Below are positions 6,040-6,455 of a stretch of 6,455 nt of DNA, piece after piece. A program made the position numbers and the translations under genes. The notes beneath the pieces are model-generated. The model worked only from the letters and a program-made list of their open reading frames with translations, was not told the origin of the DNA and did not search any database. Positions within the stretch are counted from its first letter, which is position 1, and each line of letters starts with the position of its first letter. Source of the DNA: Halobacteriovorax sp. (GTDB lineage Bacteria; Bdellovibrionota; Bacteriovoracia; Bacteriovoracales; Bacteriovoracaceae); NCBI GenBank assembly GCA_002686115.1, contig NZAF01000030.1, forward strand, positions 4,123 through 10,577, in the 5' to 3' direction.

Positions 6040-6455
6040 ATGATGAATAAAAATCAAGAAGAAATTATTGAAACTCTTACAAATTACTTTAATACTGAGT
6101 CCCATAATCTTGTATCATCTGTTGCCCATGATGTGAAAAATCCCCTTGGAATTATTGATCTATCTCTAGGTCTCTTAGAAGATAGAGTTGAAAAACTTCT
6201 AGAAAACGAAGATGAAAAAACAAAAGCAAAGATCATGAAGTTTATCGACAATATAAGTGTTGGATTAGAAAAATGTGAGCAAATCCTAGATAATGTACTA
6301 CTTCTTAGAAGAATGGATGCTGACTATGAGGTAAAAAGAGACTTTGGTATCTCACAACTCATTACGAATCACCATATTTTTTCAAAGCCTGCCCTTAAAA
6401 CTAAAACTGTTTCATTTGAAGTTTCCATTGGTGATGATCAAATGGTTAACGTGAA
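6040..6455 (+). CDS. Soluble histidine kinase, 5' part (3' end beyond window)
   Basis: A frame opens with tandem ATG codons at 6040 and 6043 and stays open for 138 codons to the window edge. Residues 24-45 form a HisKA dimerisation/phosphoacceptor helix, LVSSVAHDVKNPLGIIDLSL, with the H-box H30-D31-x-x-N34-P35; His30 is the expected autophosphorylated residue. Residues about 60-92 look like the second helix of the hairpin (IMKFIDNISVGLEKCEQILD). Residues from about 97 probably begin the link to the HATPase_c domain, whose N, G1 and G2 boxes would lie beyond 6455. Only about 22 residues precede the H-box helix and none is hydrophobic, so there is no membrane sensor or PAS domain on this side; the protein is cytoplasmic and takes its input from the C terminus or a partner. 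GGA at 6031-6033 is a weak ribosome binding site, so either ATG may be used. Its response regulator is not in the window. Confidence 0.85.
   Translation, partial: MMNKNQEEIIETLTNYFNTESHNLVSSVAHDVKNPLGIIDLSLGLLEDRVEKLLENEDEKTKAKIMKFIDNISVGLEKCEQILDNVLLLRRMDADYEVKRDFGISQLITNHHIFSKPALKTKTVSFEVSIGDDQMVNV

Overview
The window is a gene-dense stretch of low-G+C chromosome. I see no mobile element, CRISPR array, tRNA or rRNA, and no gap without a gene longer than about 180 bases. The AT-rich codon use, the mix of envelope genes (FecR-like exported protein, coiled-coil/TPR lipoprotein, DsbD) and the style of the sequences suggest a Gram-negative bacterium of the Bdellovibrionota, perhaps the marine Halobacteriovorax/Bacteriovorax group. 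That placement is inference and rests on no marker gene. The lipoprotein and the DsbD family support an outer membrane and periplasm.

Left part (1-1398, minus strand): a small envelope operon. It encodes a lipoprotein with an N-terminal coiled coil and TPR-like helices, followed by an exported FecR-domain protein whose start lies inside the lipoprotein gene (35-base overlap) and whose 3' end runs off the window. A 139-base AT-rich spacer with a short inverted repeat precedes the pair.

Middle (1399-4601): two divergent genes. On the minus strand is a BtuF-type cobalamin/metal-chelate binding protein of the subfamily that lacks a signal peptide; its start is best placed at 2181, behind a strong Shine-Dalgarno. 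On the plus strand is a full-length DsbD-type transmembrane electron-transfer protein with all three redox cysteine pairs. A promoter can be proposed for each in the 176-base divergent spacer.

Right part (4602-6455): dsbD converges with gpsA, with only 18 bases between the stop codons. gpsA (glycerol-3-phosphate dehydrogenase, phospholipid precursor synthesis) lies 19 bases behind a small DUF493/YbeD-family gene, forming a two-gene minus-strand operon. Its promoter appears to place the transcription start on the first base of the start codon, so the message may be leaderless. Divergent from it, behind a textbook extended -10 promoter, is the 5' part of a soluble histidine kinase that continues past the window.

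Most of this is ordinary housekeeping and envelope biology. I do not find a convincing undescribed system. The points most worth a second look are the possible leaderless DUF493-gpsA transcript, the overlapping lipoprotein/FecR pair, and the orphan BtuF-like protein without an export signal.
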